From the NCBI GenBank assembly GCA_910585855.1, contig CAJUGZ010000045.1:1-19642 (forward strand): a DNA stretch of 19,642 nt, given 5' to 3'. A program made the translations under genes and the position numbers. How positions within the stretch are numbered: position 1 is the stretch's first letter; each line of letters starts with the position of its first letter. The notes beneath the pieces were generated by a model, which saw only the letters and a list, made by a program, of their open reading frames with translations, was not told where the DNA came from and did not search any database. This document shows positions 1-8,263 of this stretch, piece by piece. Origin of the DNA: an uncultured Lachnospiraceae bacterium (lineage in GTDB: Bacteria > Bacillota_A > Clostridia > Lachnospirales > Lachnospiraceae).

Positions 1-235
1 ATATTCAAGACTACGGCTATTAAAACATTGACTTTTAATAGCCGTAGTAATAGTATCGCAATTTAAAAATACGATATAAATGGGTTTTGACATGAGCCTT
101 ATACTATCGTGAATGGATATAGAAGTATCTTTGATAGTGAAAGTCTTATAGAAAATCATGAGTCTTATATGCTTTCGAGTATATTTGAAAGTGGTCGTAT
201 ATAAGAACCCAACGTGCTTTAGCCGTTGGAGTGTC
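1..235 (+). ncRNA. Possible right end / omega-RNA scaffold of a TnpB-type element
   Basis: This stretch has no convincing reading frame but is rich in local pairing. A perfect 15-bp hairpin lies at 11-25/33-47, ACTATC (103-108) pairs with GATAGT (133-138), and a 13-base motif recurs at 91-103 and 157-169 with one change. It ends in a hairpin, CCAACG (209-214) with CGTTGG (224-229), whose loop contains CTTTAG, followed by GGAGTGTC. That ending resembles the 3' end of TnpB-associated RNAs at the right end of IS200/IS605-like elements (recalled family pattern). The tnpB gene would lie left of the window. Bases 236-404 are AT-rich and hold only the leader of the next gene, with a TATAAT at 370-375 and no clear -35 box. 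Confidence 0.4.
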
Positions 236-404
236 AGAATATACATAAAATATAAAAAAATGTTTAAAATAACACAAAACACTCCTCTTCTATAAAAAAT
301 AAAAATAAATAAAGCAACAAAAAAGAACTAAATAAAATAATATTATAACTAATCCGATAATAAAAAGCTTATAATAATAAAATAAATAAAAAGGTGGGAG
401 AATC

Positions 405-776
405 ATGAAATTTTTTCTTTCAAAAACAGAACAAGCTATATTAAACTTACTTTGGAAAAACCAGCGCTGGATGTCTGGTGTAGAATTTTGGAAATATTTT
501 AATGCCAACGGCAAACCTTGTAAACGACAAACAATAAATACCTATTTAACTCGTATGACAGACAAAGGGATTCTTGTAAAAAATGAAAGGAAATACATGT
601 ATACTTACAAAAAAGAGGAATGGGATCAAAAGAAAGCAAATGAAATCATAACCACTATGTTCGACAATTCCTTAAAAAACTTTATTGTCGCTATAACCGG
701 TTCAAGAAAACTCAGCAAAAAAGAAGCGGAAGAATTAAAAGAATACTTATCCCAAATCGAAGAAAACAATCCATAA
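405..776 (+). CDS. BlaI/MecI-family transcriptional repressor (stand-alone)
   Basis: A 123-residue protein of the penicillinase-repressor (BlaI/MecI/CopY) family. The N-terminal two thirds form a winged helix: SKTEQAILNLLWKNQ opens helix 1, KRQTINTYLTRMTDKGIL (about residues 39-56) is the recognition helix and start of the wing, and KYMYTYK is the wing strand. The C-terminal part, with FDNSLKNFIVAI and LSKKEAEELKEYL, matches the family's dimerisation helices. Length is normal. The start is supported by a GGTGGGAG ribosome binding site. Family members bind operator dyads as dimers and are inactivated by proteolysis triggered by a BlaR1/MecR1 sensor or, in CopY, by metal. No sensor, beta-lactamase or metal gene is in the window, so the target is unknown. 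A strong terminator follows. Confidence 0.85.
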   Translation: MKFFLSKTEQAILNLLWKNQRWMSGVEFWKYFNANGKPCKRQTINTYLTRMTDKGILVKNERKYMYTYKKEEWDQKKANEIITTMFDNSLKNFIVAITGSRKLSKKEAEELKEYLSQIEENNP

Positions 777-785
777 AAATCCTTT

Positions 786-825
786 CAGCCATTGCTGTTC
801 CATATAGCAATGGCTGCTATTTCTT
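786..825 (+). terminator. Intrinsic terminator after first BlaI-type gene
   Basis: CAGCCATTGCT (786-796) pairs perfectly with AGCAATGGCTG (806-816), followed by the T-rich tail CTATTTCTTTT. It begins ten bases after the stop codon. Confidence 0.85.
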
Positions 826-828
826 TTA

Positions 829-900
829 GACGCTGCAAGGCATTTTATGTATCTGCTACGAGGAAATGCTAAGCGCAAGCGAGCCCTGAGCAGACCTTTC
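829..900 (+). repeat. Truncated short-core palindromic repeat (copy 1)
   Basis: The segment at 861-898 matches the right half of the element at 8037-8190: AGGAAATGCTAAGCG, then CAAGCGAGC, then a GCAGACC arm start. The core holds GCTAAGCGCAAGCGAGC, whose GC-GCAA-GC unit forms a GNRA-capped hairpin. The left arm is missing: GACGCTGC at 829-836 joins straight to inner core sequence, so this copy looks internally deleted. The following bases 901-1060 are AT-rich; I see nothing convincing in them beyond a weak GAACGCCAGA motif near 971 that recalls the family's end sequence. Confidence 0.6.
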
Positions 901-1060
901 TTTAAATTTTAGAGTTTTCAACATTTTTAAGCGGAAAATCGCTGCTAGTGTACAATTTTTATAGAGAGGGAGAACGCCAGAACAAAAAAGAATCGCATCC
1001 AAATGTTACTGAATACTTGTTCTGTAATAAAGCATCATTTCTGTCATAATTCAACCAACA

Positions 1061-1385
1061 GCAAGAGGCGGTTTTCTTCTGTCCTTTGTCTGCGACTTCG
1101 GAGAACGGTTAGAAAGTCTTGGGCTTCTGTGGAAACACCTAGAATTTTTTGCATATCCTGCTTCCATGCAGGGTATGCAAAAAAAGGGGCGTGTTTAGCC
1201 CGAATGATAGGGAAGAGGATGTTTTATGGCTGATAAAATCCTTCCTTACATCCATTCCATTTCAGCTGTTATAAGGGCGAATTGCGCCCCGGTTCGTCTG
1301 GTTGGATGAACATAAATCAGAAGCCCTAGACTTTCTTTCCATTTGGAGCGGAGCAAGCAAAGGATAGAAGAAAACCGCCTCTTGC
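1061..1385 (+). repeat. Long-core palindromic repeat element A
   Basis: A 325-bp element bounded by inverted arms at 1061-1088 and 1358-1385 (28 bp, one mismatch) and followed by GTCC. Inside, 1111-1129 and 1318-1336 form a second imperfect stem, 1150-1179 is a hairpin with loop TTCCAT, and GGGGCG (1186-1191) pairs with CGCCCC (1285-1290) around the shorter stem GCCC/GGGC. The core from about 1150 to 1310 is shared with copies at 12117-12444 (reverse) and 12711-13035, while the arm sequences are different. Short reading frames across it are products of the repeat and show no codon-like pattern of change. Confidence 0.8.
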
Positions 1386-1436
1386 GTCCGGTGAAACAAA
1401 ACTCATTTCCGGCAGCGTTATATCTCCAAAACCTTC

Positions 1437-1465
1437 TTTACATACCATTCTATTTATGCTAATAT
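1437..1465 (+). promoter_or_regulatory. Promoter of second BlaI-type gene
   Basis: TTTACA (1437-1442), a 17-base spacer, then TAATAT (1460-1465) preceded by TGC, giving an extended -10. It lies about 50 bases right of repeat element A and 48 bases ahead of the start codon. Confidence 0.6.
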
Positions 1466-1512
1466 AAACTAAATATTTAATAACTAATCTATATCATTCA
1501 ATAGGAGGCTTC

Positions 1513-1890
1513 ATGAAATACATAACTTTAACCGCTTCAGAAACGCTGGTTATGAAATGCATCTGGAGTACCAGTCAAGAACTTTCTCTAGCAGATATCT
1601 TTGAAATGGTAAACAAAGAATACCACAAAGGATGGAAATATCAAACAGTATCCACTTTCCTTGCTAAATTAGTTCAAAAAAAATTTGTCTGCACCAGAAG
1701 AGAAGGACATCGTATTTTATACCAAGTTTTAATCACAGAAGAGGATTATCGAGCAGAACAAGCATTAGAGTTTGTAAATTTCTGGAATAAAGGTTCTCTC
1801 AGTCAATTTGTACTGTCCTTCCATAAAGAGAAAAAACTTACAAAAGAAGAACTAGAAGAATTAAAAAAAATCGTTTCTTCTCTTTCTTAA
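1513..1890 (+). CDS. BlaI/MecI-family transcriptional repressor (second, divergent copy)
   Basis: A 125-residue protein with the same layout as the 405-776 product but clearly diverged. TASETLVMKCIWS starts the winged helix, KYQTVSTFLAKLVQKKFV (about 43-60) is the recognition helix running into the wing, and HRILYQVL is the wing strand. NKGSLSQFVLSF and LTKEELEELKKIV are the C-terminal dimer helices. The two proteins are paralogues rather than a recent duplication. The ribosome binding site AGGAGG sits six bases before the ATG. The gene has its own promoter (1437-1465) and ends against gyrA, with a shared terminator between them. No BlaR1-type sensor or target gene is visible, so its ligand and regulon cannot be told from this window. 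Confidence 0.85.
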   Translation: MKYITLTASETLVMKCIWSTSQELSLADIFEMVNKEYHKGWKYQTVSTFLAKLVQKKFVCTRREGHRILYQVLITEEDYRAEQALEFVNFWNKGSLSQFVLSFHKEKKLTKEELEELKKIVSSLS

Positions 1891-1899
1891 TCAAAATTA

Positions 1900-1942
1900 C
1901 TACGAAAAGTATCCGATTATTTCGAAAATATACTTTTCGTAG
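1900..1942. terminator. Bidirectional terminator between BlaI-type gene and gyrA
   Basis: CTACGAAAAGTAT (1900-1912) pairs perfectly with ATACTTTTCGTAG (1930-1942). A T-rich tail follows on the plus strand (AGTTTCTTTT) and TAATTTTGATT follows on the minus strand. It sits between two convergent genes and can serve both. Confidence 0.85.
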
Positions 1943-1965
1943 CAGTTTCTTTTATCTTCCCTTAT

Positions 1966-4467
1966 TTATTCCTCCGATCCGTTTTCCTCTATACTCCCCT
2001 CCATCTTTTGAAGTTCTTCCTCCACAATTTGACTATTCACCTTTGCCACACTGGCAACCTTTACATTTTCATCTAAATTCATCAATTTTACTCCAGAAGT
2101 ATTTCGTCCAAGTCTTGAGATATTTTCTACCCCTATTCGAATAATAATTCCCTCTGTAGTAATCAGCATAACTTCATACCCCCGAAATACAGCTTTCATT
2201 CCGACAACATTTCCTGTTTTTTCGTTAATTTTATAACAACGAACACCTTTTCCACCTCGATGCTGCACTGTAAATTCCTGCAAAGCAGTTAATTTTCCAA
2301 GACCATTTTCTGATACAAACAAAAAATAATCTCCCTGTACATCGGTTTGCATTCCAATAATCTCATCTCCGTCTTCTAAGTTCATGCCAATTACTCCCAT
2401 AGAGTTTCTCCCAGTAGGACGTACATCCTTTTCATTAAACCGAATACATTGTCCCTGCTTTGTAGCAAGAAAGATATCATTATGTTGATTCGTCACTTTT
2501 ACTTCAATCAATTCGTCTCCTTCCCGAAGACTAATTGCCTGAAGCCCAGTCTTTCGGATATTAGCATATTCCTTTACTAAAGTTTTCTTTACAAGTCCAC
2601 ATTTTGTTGTCATAAACAGATATTCATTCGGATTATAATCTTTTATCGAAATAACTGCGGTAATCTTTTCCTTTGGAGAAAGCTGCAAAAGGTTAATAAT
2701 TGCTGTTCCTCTCGCTGTCCGGCTTGCTTCTGGTATCTCGTAAGCCTTTAGACGATATACCTTCCCACTATTAGTAAAAAACATCAAATAGTGATGTGTT
2801 TTGGTAAGGAGCATCTCTTCAATAAAATCCTCCTCTAATGTATGCATCCCTTTAATTCCTTTTCCACCACGGTTTTGACTTTTAAAGTTATCCATTGTCA
2901 TCCGTTTAATATATCCGATATTGGTCATTGTAATTATCGTATTTTCATTTGGAATCAAATCCTCCATCGAAATATCAAATTCATCATAACCTATCGATGT
3001 CCTTCTCTCATCTCCATACTTATCCGAGATCAAAAGCAGTTCTTCTCGAATCACAGAAAGTAGTTTCTTTTCATCTGCCAAAATTGCCTGCAGATTTTCT
3101 ATCTGTTCTAACAGTTCCTGAAGCTCCTGCTCTAATTTCTCTCGCTCTAATCCGGTCAATGCACGAATCCGCATATCCACAATCGCCTGTGCTTGTGCAT
3201 CGGACAAAGAAAAGCGCTCCATTAAACGTCCCTTTGCCTCCTGTGTGGTACGAGAGTTTCTTACCATCTGAATTACTTCATCGATATGATCGAGTGCAAC
3301 CAGCAGCCCCTCTAAAATATGCGCACGTTCCTGTGCTTTATTCAATTCATATTTGGTACGCCGGGTGACAACTTCCTCCTGATGCTTTAGATAGAGCTTT
3401 AGTATTTCTAAAAGATTTAATATTTTCGGCTGATTTCCCACCAAAGCAATCATAATTACCCCATACGTATCCTGTAACTGTGTATGCTTTAATAATTGAT
3501 TTAAAAGTACATTTGGATTGACATCTCTTCGGAGTTCAATCGCAATTCGCATACCAGATCGATCCGATTCATCCCGAATCTCCGTAATACCCTCTATCCT
3601 CTTTTCTTTTACCAAATCTGCAATCTTTTCAATTAACTTGGCTTTATTTACCATATAAGGCAATTCTGTCACTACAATCCGTGTCTTGCCATTTGGCATT
3701 GCTTCCATATCCGTCACTGCTCGTACTCGAATCTTTCCACGTCCGGTACGATAAGCTTCTTCTACTCCAGCCGTACCAAGAATCATTGCTCCAGTAGGAA
3801 AATCCGGACCTTTTATAATACTCAACACTTCCTCAATTTCAGTATCCCGATCCTCTAAAATTCGATTATCAATAATTTTAACCACCGCTTGAACCACCTC
3901 ACATAAATTGTGAGGTGGAATATTGGTAGCCATTCCGACCGCAATACCAGTTGTTCCATTTACAAGCAAATTTGGAAAACGAGAGGGAAGTACAACCGGC
4001 TCTTTTTCTGTTTCATCAAAATTGGGTTCAAAATTTACTGTATTTTTTCCAATATCTGCCAGCATCTCCATAGAAATTCGGCTTAATCGTGCCTCAGTAT
4101 ACCGCATAGCCGCTGCCCCGTCTCCATCCACAGAACCAAAATTTCCGTGTCCATCCACCAAAGGGTAACGGGTTGACCAATCCTGTGCCAAATTAACCAA
4201 TGCTCCATAGATAGAACTATCACCATGGGGATGATATTTACCCATGGTATCCCCCACAATACGGGCACATTTTCTATGTGGTTTATCTGGACCATTATTT
4301 AATTCAATCATAGAATAAAGCACTCTTCTTTGTACCGGCTTCAATCCATCTCTTACATCAGGAAGCGCTCTTTGGGCGATAACACTCATGGCATAATCAA
4401 TATAAGAATCCTCCATCGTTTCTTTTAAATCGACATCATGAATCTTATCAAAAATCGTTTCATCCAT
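1966..4467 (-). CDS. gyrA: DNA gyrase subunit A
   Basis: An 833-residue GyrA, full length for the family. It forms the A2B2 gyrase that introduces negative supercoils in an ATP-driven strand-passage reaction. The catalytic tyrosine is Y123 in AAAMRYTEARL. The quinolone-determining loop reads HPHGDSSIYGAL: the serine (S84, E. coli S83) is present, but the acidic residue four positions on is glycine (G88, E. coli D87). The C-terminal DNA-wrapping pinwheel starts near residue 500 and carries a GyrA-box-like QNRGGKG (QRRGGKG in the classical form) and a second RGGKG repeat late in the domain. The tail is acidic. The ATG follows a GGAGG site. It is the last gene of the yaaA-recF-gyrB-gyrA run, 86 bp after gyrB, and ends at a bidirectional terminator. 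Confidence 0.98.
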   Translation of the reverse strand: MDETIFDKIHDVDLKETMEDSYIDYAMSVIAQRALPDVRDGLKPVQRRVLYSMIELNNGPDKPHRKCARIVGDTMGKYHPHGDSSIYGALVNLAQDWSTRYPLVDGHGNFGSVDGDGAAAMRYTEARLSRISMEMLADIGKNTVNFEPNFDETEKEPVVLPSRFPNLLVNGTTGIAVGMATNIPPHNLCEVVQAVVKIIDNRILEDRDTEIEEVLSIIKGPDFPTGAMILGTAGVEEAYRTGRGKIRVRAVTDMEAMPNGKTRIVVTELPYMVNKAKLIEKIADLVKEKRIEGITEIRDESDRSGMRIAIELRRDVNPNVLLNQLLKHTQLQDTYGVIMIALVGNQPKILNLLEILKLYLKHQEEVVTRRTKYELNKAQERAHILEGLLVALDHIDEVIQMVRNSRTTQEAKGRLMERFSLSDAQAQAIVDMRIRALTGLEREKLEQELQELLEQIENLQAILADEKKLLSVIREELLLISDKYGDERRTSIGYDEFDISMEDLIPNENTIITMTNIGYIKRMTMDNFKSQNRGGKGIKGMHTLEEDFIEEMLLTKTHHYLMFFTNSGKVYRLKAYEIPEASRTARGTAIINLLQLSPKEKITAVISIKDYNPNEYLFMTTKCGLVKKTLVKEYANIRKTGLQAISLREGDELIEVKVTNQHNDIFLATKQGQCIRFNEKDVRPTGRNSMGVIGMNLEDGDEIIGMQTDVQGDYFLFVSENGLGKLTALQEFTVQHRGGKGVRCYKINEKTGNVVGMKAVFRGYEVMLITTEGIIIRIGVENISRLGRNTSGVKLMNLDENVKVASVAKVNSQIVEEELQKMEGSIEENGSEE

Positions 4468-4492
4468 TTATCTTTTCCTCCAGTTGTGAACT

Positions 4493-4516
4493 ACCCATTA
4501 CCAAAAGGCAATGGGT
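4493..4516. other. Hairpin in gyrB-gyrA gap
   Basis: ACCCATTACC (4493-4502) pairs with GGCAATGGGT (4507-4516) with one wobble pair and a 4-base loop. On the minus (transcribed) strand no T-run follows, so it is more likely an mRNA processing or stability element than a terminator. Confidence 0.5.
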
Positions 4517-4553
4517 TTTACGTTCTATTTTACAAAATTATTTTTTACTAAAA

Positions 4554-6467
4554 CTAAATATCTAAATTTTTCACATACTTTGCATTGGTTTCAATAAACT
4601 CCCGCCGAGGCTCTACCTGATCTCCCATAAGTGTAGTAAATGTTAGATCTAACTCTGGAGCAGATTCTGCAGCCATATTTACCCGTTTTAACACTCTTTT
4701 TTGAGGATCCATTGTAGTATCCCAAAGCTGTTCTGCATCCATCTCTCCAAGCCCTTTATAACGCTGTATTTTATTGTTGTTATCCCGTCCTACTTCCCGA
4801 AGAATCTGATCCAATTCTTCATCACTATAGGCATACCAAATCTTTTTATTTTTCTCCAGTTTAAAAAGAGGCGGCTGCGCCAGATAGACATGTCCGGCAC
4901 GAATCAGTTCCGGCATAAACCGATATAAAAAAGTCAGCAAAAGGGTGGAGATATGCGCTCCGTCTACATCTGCATCTGTCATAATAATAATCTTATGATA
5001 CCGCAGCTTAGTAATATCAAAATCCTCATGTATTCCTGTTCCAAATGCAGTAATCATTGCCTTAATCTCTGCATTTCCAAGAATCTTATCTAATCGTGCC
5101 TTCTCTACATTTAAAATCTTTCCACGAAGAGGCAGAATCGCCTGTGTATTTCGAGAGCGTGCTGTCTTAGCAGAGCCCCCTGCCGAATCTCCCTCCACAA
5201 TATAAATTTCACAGTTTTTTGGGTCTTTATCGGAGCAATCCGCCAGTTTTCCGGGCAATGCCATACCATCTAGGGCAGTTTTCCTTCTAGTCAGATCCCG
5301 TGCCTTTCTGGCAGCTTCCCGTGCCCTCTGTGCCAGAATTGATTTTTCTAAAATCATTTTTGCCACATTTGGATTTTGTTCTAAAAAGTACGTAAGCTGT
5401 TCTGATACTACCCCTTCTACTGCACCACGTGCCTCACTATTTCCCAATCGTTGCTTTGTCTGTCCTCCAAATTGGGGCTCTTCAATTTTCACACTGATAA
5501 TAGCAGTTAAACCCTCCCGAATATCTTCTCCAGAAAGGTTTGGCTCATTTTCTTTTAACATCTTTGCCTTTCGTGCATAATCATTAAAAGTCTTAGTCAA
5601 TGCATTTCGAAATCCGACTAAATGTGTTCCTCCTGCCGGTGTAATAATATTGTTTACAAAGCTATAACAATTCTCTGTAAAACCGCTATTATGCTGCATT
5701 GCCACTTCCACATAGACATTATCACGCATCCCCTCACAGTAAATTACATTTTCATATAATGTTTCACTGCTGTGGTTTAAATAAGTCACAAATTCACAAA
5801 TTCCTCCCTCATAGTGAAAGGTATCCTCTTTCTTTTCTTCCCGATCATCCCGAAGGATAATCCGTAAATTCTTTGTTAAAAAAGCCGTTTCTCTCAACCG
5901 TGTCCGCAGGGTTTCATAGCGAAATACAGTTTCTTCAAAAATCTCGGAATCCGGCAAAAACGTTACTCTTGTACCTGTTTTTTCTATCGGACAAGTTCCA
6001 ATTACCTTCAGAGGATACATTACATTTCCACGTTCATATCTCTGTTTATGAATTTTTCCGTTCTGGCAGACTGTTACCTCCATCCATTCAGACAGCGCAT
6101 TAACAACAGAAGCACCTACTCCATGAAGCCCCCCTGATACCTTATAACCTCCGCCACCAAACTTTCCTCCTGCGTGTAATACCGTATAAACTACCTCAAT
6201 CGCAGGAACACCTGCCTTTGGATGAACATCAACCGGCACACCCCGCCCGTCATCTATCACAGTAACGGAATTATCTTCATTGATGATCACTTCTATTGTT
6301 GTACAGAATCCGCCTAAAGCCTCATCTACAGCATTATCTACAATTTCATATACCAGATGATGAAGACCGTCTTCTGAAGTGCTGTCAATATACATTCCCG
6401 GTCTTTTCCGTACTGCCTCTAATCCTTCCAATATTTGAATTTGATTTGCTCCATATTCTGAACTCAT
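4554..6467 (-). CDS. gyrB: DNA gyrase subunit B
   Basis: A 637-residue GyrB of normal Gram-positive length. The GHKL ATPase domain shows EIVDNAVDEA (41-50, with the catalytic glutamate), DDGRGVP (72-78) and the lid GGLHGVGASVVNALS. The TOPRIM domain carries EGDSAGGSA (about 425) and the metal-binding DADVDG (about 497). The family's closing motif QRYKGLGEMDAEQLW is also present. It pairs with GyrA and supplies ATP hydrolysis and the T-segment gate. Its start codon overlaps the recF stop by 4 bp (ATGA), so the two are translationally coupled. The start agrees with the conserved N-terminus (YGANQIQILEGLEAVRKRPGMYI). Confidence 0.98.
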   Translation of the reverse strand: MSSEYGANQIQILEGLEAVRKRPGMYIDSTSEDGLHHLVYEIVDNAVDEALGGFCTTIEVIINEDNSVTVIDDGRGVPVDVHPKAGVPAIEVVYTVLHAGGKFGGGGYKVSGGLHGVGASVVNALSEWMEVTVCQNGKIHKQRYERGNVMYPLKVIGTCPIEKTGTRVTFLPDSEIFEETVFRYETLRTRLRETAFLTKNLRIILRDDREEKKEDTFHYEGGICEFVTYLNHSSETLYENVIYCEGMRDNVYVEVAMQHNSGFTENCYSFVNNIITPAGGTHLVGFRNALTKTFNDYARKAKMLKENEPNLSGEDIREGLTAIISVKIEEPQFGGQTKQRLGNSEARGAVEGVVSEQLTYFLEQNPNVAKMILEKSILAQRAREAARKARDLTRRKTALDGMALPGKLADCSDKDPKNCEIYIVEGDSAGGSAKTARSRNTQAILPLRGKILNVEKARLDKILGNAEIKAMITAFGTGIHEDFDITKLRYHKIIIMTDADVDGAHISTLLLTFLYRFMPELIRAGHVYLAQPPLFKLEKNKKIWYAYSDEELDQILREVGRDNNNKIQRYKGLGEMDAEQLWDTTMDPQKRVLKRVNMAAESAPELDLTFTTLMGDQVEPRREFIETNAKYVKNLDI

Positions 6468-7549
6468 GTCTTTCCTCCAATTGCTCCGTTTATAATATGA
6501 TAGGTTCTATTTATCTCAAACCGGTTTGCAATAAATTCCTCCAAACCAGTACAGGTAATAATTGTCTGAATCTGATCCAGACTGTTAAGAAGTTGGTTTT
6601 GCCGATGACTGTCTAACTCAGATAACACGTCATCCAATAAAAGAATCGGCATATCACCGATCATCCGTTTTACAATTTCAATTTCAGCAAGTTTTAAGGA
6701 AAGCGCAGATGTCCTCTGCTGCCCCTGTGAGCCAAACCTGCGAATATCAATTTCCCCAATAGAAAAACTAATATCATCTCTATGTGGACCAATATGTGTC
6801 GTCCGAAACCGAATATCCCTCTCCCTTGCCTTTTTTACCGCTGCCTCAAATTCATCCAAAGAAACCTCTGGTTCATAAGCAATCTGAAGTTCTTCCCGAT
6901 TTCCCGACAGCTTTTTATGAATATCAAATATAATCTTATTTAACTCTTTTATAAAACTTTCCCGCCGTTCAATAATCTTTTTTCCATATTGTACAAGCTG
7001 CATATCCCAAATATCAAGCATTTCCATAAATTCCGGTCGCATCTGCAGATTTTTCAAAAGCTGATTTCTTTGTACAAGCACTTTATTATAATTGATCAGA
7101 TGGTGAACATAAACTTTATCTAACTGACATAATTCCATATCTAAAAATCTTCTGCGCTCAGAAGGACCATTTTTTATTAAATTTAAATCTTCCGGCGAGA
7201 AAAATACAAAATTTACAATTCCAAACAGTTCACTTGTTTTTTTTATCGGTATTCCATTAATCGCAATTCCCTTTGGCTTTTGCTTTTTTAAATGAATATC
7301 TATTCGATAAGAAAGCACCTGTTTTTTTACTATTACCTTAATATGGGCTTCCTCTTTATGAAACTGAATCATTTCCCGATCTTTACTGCCTTTATGGGAT
7401 TTTGCTGTTCCTGAAAGATATACCGCCTCCAAAATATTGGTCTTCCCTTGTGCATTATCACCATAAAGAATATTGGTTTTGGCATCAAAATCCATACGCA
7501 GACTTTGATAATTTCGAAAATTTTTTAACTCAAGTGTTTCAATGAGCAT
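6464..7549 (-). CDS. recF: DNA replication and repair protein RecF
   Basis: A 361-residue SMC-like ABC ATPase that helps load RecA at gapped DNA. The Walker A motif is GDNAQGKTN (30-38), the ABC signature is GSQGQQRTSALSLKLAE, and the Walker B/D-loop region is LLLDDVLSELD. The middle of the protein forms the expected helical arm with RRRFLDMELCQ. It overlaps the upstream S4-domain gene by 11 bp and gyrB by 4 bp, so three genes are tightly coupled in one operon. Length and motifs are ordinary. Confidence 0.97.
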   Translation of the reverse strand: MLIETLELKNFRNYQSLRMDFDAKTNILYGDNAQGKTNILEAVYLSGTAKSHKGSKDREMIQFHKEEAHIKVIVKKQVLSYRIDIHLKKQKPKGIAINGIPIKKTSELFGIVNFVFFSPEDLNLIKNGPSERRRFLDMELCQLDKVYVHHLINYNKVLVQRNQLLKNLQMRPEFMEMLDIWDMQLVQYGKKIIERRESFIKELNKIIFDIHKKLSGNREELQIAYEPEVSLDEFEAAVKKARERDIRFRTTHIGPHRDDISFSIGEIDIRRFGSQGQQRTSALSLKLAEIEIVKRMIGDMPILLLDDVLSELDSHRQNQLLNSLDQIQTIITCTGLEEFIANRFEINRTYHIINGAIGGKT

Positions 7550-7751
7550 GGATCATAATCTCCTGTTCATGAAAAGAAATCGTTTCCCCTCCATAAAGCT
7601 TCTTTCCTCTCTGATACTCTATTTCTCCATTTACTTTCACTTCTCCGTTTTGTATTGCTATTTTGGCTTCTACACCGGATTCTACAAGCCCTGCTGCCTT
7701 TAAAGCCTGTCCAAGCTTAATAAATTCCTCTCGCAATGTAATATCTTCCAT
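7539..7751 (-). CDS. yaaA: S4-domain RNA-binding protein, YaaA type
   Basis: A 70-residue protein that is almost entirely one S4 RNA-binding fold: FIKLGQALKAAGLVESGVEAKIAIQNGEVKVNGE, with the typical GEVKVNG turn. Small S4 proteins of this kind sit between dnaN and recF in Bacillus and relatives, and the neighbourhood here is the same. Binding of structured RNA, probably ribosomal, is the known family property; the exact role is not shown by the sequence. The AGGAG ribosome binding site and a start close to a strong extended -10 make it the first gene of the yaaA-recF-gyrB-gyrA operon. Confidence 0.9.
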   Translation of the reverse strand: MEDITLREEFIKLGQALKAAGLVESGVEAKIAIQNGEVKVNGEIEYQRGKKLYGGETISFHEQEIMIHAH

Positions 7752-7803
7752 CTTACTCTCCTTATTTCTTTTTACAAATAAATTTCCATTCCCCCATAAA
7801 GAA

Positions 7804-7812
7804 ATTATACCA
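7804..7812 (-). promoter_or_regulatory. Extended -10 promoter of yaaA-recF-gyrB-gyrA
   Basis: On the minus strand TGGTATAAT, a perfect -10 with the TGn extension, lies about 50 bases ahead of yaaA. There is no good -35 at 17 bp, which extended -10 promoters tolerate. It lies between the operon and the repeats at 7863-8190, so those repeats are outside the main transcript. Confidence 0.65.
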
Positions 7813-7862
7813 CAATTTTCTGTTTTTGGATACCTTATCTAAAATCAAAATTGATAGAGGAC

Positions 7863-7907
7863 GCCAGATGTAAAAACAGTGGGCAGCCTGCTGTTTTTAC
7901 ATCTGGC
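7863..7907 (-). repeat. Minimal palindromic repeat element D (arms only)
   Basis: GCCAGATGTAAAAACAG (7863-7879) and its exact complement (7891-7907) form a 17-bp stem with an 11-base loop, flanked by GGAC and TGTTTCT. The left arm and loop align with the outer arm of element B (GCCAGAT, AAAAC, CAGCCTGCTGTT in register), so this looks like a long-core element that has lost its core. Between it and the next repeat (7908-8036) I see nothing beyond AT-rich sequence. Confidence 0.7.
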
Positions 7908-8036
7908 TGTTTCTCGGCTTCCAAACCAAAAATGAATAGCGTGTGATTTTGAATTTGCGTTCACTTCGGATTTTTTTATCTCTCGTATTATATATGCAAC
8001 ATATACAACAATATCACGTTGTGGTTGGTAGTTTTA

Positions 8037-8190
8037 GCAGAAAGAGAAAGGAGGGTCTATGGAGGGTCATCATTTCCCGTTGGCACTTAGGCACGGTCTT
8101 GCTGTGTTTTCGTGCCTTATGTGTCCGCTATGAAAATAGGAAATGCTAAGCGAAAGCGGGCTCGGAATAGACCTTCCTTTCTCTTTCTGC
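8037..8190 (+). repeat. Short-core palindromic repeat element E1
   Basis: A 154-bp element with 24-bp inverted arms at 8037-8060 and 8167-8190 (one mismatch), followed by GTCCCCC. Inside, AGGCACG pairs with CGTGCCT, and GCTAAGCGAAAGCGGGC holds a GC-GAAA-GC hairpin with a GNRA tetraloop. The core is shared with 829-900 and, reversed, with 19591-19642, where the tetraloop is GCAA. It lies in the dnaN-yaaA gap. Confidence 0.75.
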
Positions 8191-8263
8191 GTCCCCCTAT
8201 AATAAAAAACCTAATTGAAAAAAATGATATAATAAAATTACAATGTTCATTTTTTCAAAAAAA

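Noticed and set aside
1003..1233. Open frame of 76 codons with CFHAGYAKKGACLAR
   Set aside because: The same string appears in frames within elements B and C because the nucleotide repeat is shared. Differences between copies do not favour third codon positions, and no ribosome binding site precedes it.
2842..3368. Plus-strand open frames inside gyrA, and similar ones inside gyrB, dnaA, yidC, mnmE and mnmG
   Set aside because: They are antisense or out-of-frame shadows of strongly conserved genes, with no start signals or family resemblance.
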